Positions 15,078 to 16,587 of a stretch of 16,587 bases of DNA are shown here, one piece after another. The DNA lies in assembly GCA_027489105.1 (NCBI GenBank), contig JAIYAJ010000485.1:1-16587 (forward strand), in the 5' to 3' direction. Below the pieces are notes generated by a model. That model had not been told where the DNA came from. It saw only the letters and a list, made by a program, of their open reading frames with translations, and did not search any database. Position 1 is the stretch's first letter. Every line of letters begins with the position of its first letter. The position numbers were made by a program, and so were the translations under genes. The DNA comes from Zymomonas sp. (GTDB lineage: Bacteria; Pseudomonadota; Alphaproteobacteria; Sphingomonadales; Sphingomonadaceae).

Positions 15078-16587
15078 ATGGGTCAGTCCTACAAAAGGGT
15101 GTGCCACCTATTGGCGGGAGCGACGATGCTGGCGGGCCTGCCCGCGCTCGCCCTGGCGCAGGAAGCGGCTCCGCCGCCTGCGGAAGTGGTCGAGGACGGC
15201 ATGGGCGATATCGTCGTCACCGCGCAGAAACGCGAGCAGAGCATCCAGAAGGTCAGCGTCGCGATCAGTGCGCTGGGCCGCGAAGGTCTGGCGGATCTCG
15301 GCCGCCAGGATGTATCCGCGCTCGCCGCAAAGCTTCCGAGTCTGCAGGTCCTGTCCTATAGCCCGACGACCACCGTCTTCAACATTCGCGGCGTGTCGCA
15401 GAACGACTTCGCCGACACCCAGGAGGCGCCGATCGCCTTCTATAATGACGAAGTCTATGTCAGCGCGCTGGGCGCAATCGCCGGCCAGACCTTCGATCTC
15501 GAGCGCATCGAGATGCTGCGCGGACCGCAGGGCACGCTGTTTGGGCGTAACGCGACGGGCGGCCTCGTTCAGATCGTCTCCGCCAGGCCCACGCGGGACC
15601 TGTCCGGCTTTCTGACGGTTACGGGCGGGAGCTATGGACAGATTGCAACCGAAGGTGCCGTCAGCGGCCCGCTCAGCGAGACGTTACGTGCGCGCCTGTC
15701 GTTCACAACAGAGCATCGCGGCGGTTACATCAAGAACGCGATCGGCAAAGACATCGGCAATGCCCGCTTCTATGCGGGCCGTTTCCAGCTTGCAGGCGAC
15801 GTCGGCGACAGCGGATCCTTCAACCTGAAGATTCAGGGCATGCGCAACGACGACGAGCGCAATGGCGGCCTCTACAGCCACCGTACGGCGGTCGCCAATG
15901 CTGACGGGCTCGGCGAATATGTCGGCCCGAACGAGAATCCCTTTGGGACGTGCAACGGTTGCGACCTGTTCGGCTATGTCCAGCCCGGGTCCAACCCCTT
16001 CAAGGTCGCATTCAGTGGTCCGAACAATTTCAGTCGCACCTATTGGAGCGGTACGCTGCGCTACGAGCAGGACCTCGGTGGAGCCACGCTGACCTCGATC
16101 AGCGACTATCAATATCTGAAGAAGCGCTACGGCGAGGATGGCGACATGTCGCCGGCGCCCATATTTCTATATTCCACGGCGCAGAATCTCGACCAATATT
16201 CTCAGGAGCTGCGCCTGTCGGGCGACAGCGGTCGGCTGAACTGGGTCGTCGGCGGCTATGCGATCAAGATCGTCAGCGACAACGACTATAACACCGATCT
16301 CTCCGCGATCGGGCTCGACGAGGTCTATGGCGGTCGTCTTAAGACGACGTCCTTCGCCGCCTTCGGCCAGCTCGAATATGCGGTGACTGATAAGGTCAGT
16401 CTCATCGGCGGTGCGCGCTATTCCTATGACCGCAAGACTCTCGATTTCACCCATATGGAAAATGGCGTGGTCGATTTCACCTTCAACCGCGCCAGCGTCG
16501 GCAAGCTCGCTCGCCAGGTCTTCAAAGATTATTCGGGCAAGATCGGCATCAATTTCAAGCCCAACGACGACACGCTGATCTATGCCA
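15078..16587 (+). CDS. TonB-dependent outer-membrane receptor, 3' end outside window
   Basis: The first 503 codons of a TonB-dependent receptor, open to the window edge; full members of this type are usually 700-850 residues, so perhaps a third is missing. The signal peptide is residues 1-27 (ending ALA). A TonB-box-like DIVVTAQKRE (44-53) follows, then a plug with FNIRGVSQNDF and the plug end LRGPQGTLFGRNATGGLVQI, then barrel strands. The ATG at 15078 has AGGGAG at 15065-15070 with 7-nt spacing. It lies 214 nt downstream of the aldehyde dehydrogenase in the same direction and may be co-regulated with it or have its own promoter. A pair of Cys about residues 293-296 (TCNGC) sits in a likely extracellular loop and may form a disulfide. 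The ligand is unknown. Confidence 0.95.
   Translation, partial: MGQSYKRVCHLLAGATMLAGLPALALAQEAAPPPAEVVEDGMGDIVVTAQKREQSIQKVSVAISALGREGLADLGRQDVSALAAKLPSLQVLSYSPTTTVFNIRGVSQNDFADTQEAPIAFYNDEVYVSALGAIAGQTFDLERIEMLRGPQGTLFGRNATGGLVQIVSARPTRDLSGFLTVTGGSYGQIATEGAVSGPLSETLRARLSFTTEHRGGYIKNAIGKDIGNARFYAGRFQLAGDVGDSGSFNLKIQGMRNDDERNGGLYSHRTAVANADGLGEYVGPNENPFGTCNGCDLFGYVQPGSNPFKVAFSGPNNFSRTYWSGTLRYEQDLGGATLTSISDYQYLKKRYGEDGDMSPAPIFLYSTAQNLDQYSQELRLSGDSGRLNWVVGGYAIKIVSDNDYNTDLSAIGLDEVYGGRLKTTSFAAFGQLEYAVTDKVSLIGGARYSYDRKTLDFTHMENGVVDFTFNRASVGKLARQVFKDYSGKIGINFKPNDDTLIYA

Overview
The window looks like chromosomal DNA of a sphingomonad (Alphaproteobacteria, Sphingomonadaceae). This is an inference. It rests on the high GC content with strong G/C preference at third codon positions, on three TonB-dependent receptors (TBDRs) in under 17 kb, two of them with the N-terminal signature IVVxAxKRE, and on LuxR- and AraC-type regulators of kinds common in that family. 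No RNA genes, CRISPR arrays, intact insertion sequences or phage genes were seen.

Layout. (1) 1-935: a short unassigned edge, then a short-chain dehydrogenase (+). (2) 954-6362: a probable peptide or amino-acid scavenging locus. A TBDR (-) is followed 2 nt later by a secreted M20 metallopeptidase (-), and an APC-superfamily amino-acid permease is divergent (+). A perfect hairpin whose loop is the peptidase stop codon separates it from the SDR. (3) 6363-6566: non-coding. (4) 6567-11813: a second importer-plus-secreted-hydrolase module: a TBDR (-), a YtcJ-type amidohydrolase with a signal peptide (-), and a divergent PAS-like/LuxR regulator (+). Its codon use looks less GC-biased than its neighbours, which suggests a separate origin. 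(5) 11902-12178: the two ends of a class II histone-deacetylase-like gene (acetylpolyamine amidohydrolase family) joined by an internal deletion that also shifts frame. (6) 12183-14863: an AraC/XylS/FeaR-type regulator (-) divergent from an aldehyde dehydrogenase resembling phenylacetaldehyde dehydrogenase (+). Their shared promoter region carries a 20-bp-spaced direct repeat just upstream of a good -10 box that lacks a -35. (7) 15078-16587: a third TBDR (+), cut by the window end.

Working together. In both complete TBDR loci the receptor gene comes first and a periplasmic hydrolase gene follows directly. The simplest reading is that the receptor brings a scarce substrate across the outer membrane and the hydrolase trims it in the periplasm. 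In the first locus the permease could then take the released amino acid across the inner membrane. In the second locus the LuxR protein is the obvious candidate local regulator. The AraC-aldehyde dehydrogenase pair looks like an inducible aldehyde-oxidation step, possibly once linked to the broken deacetylase gene. All substrates are unknown from sequence alone.
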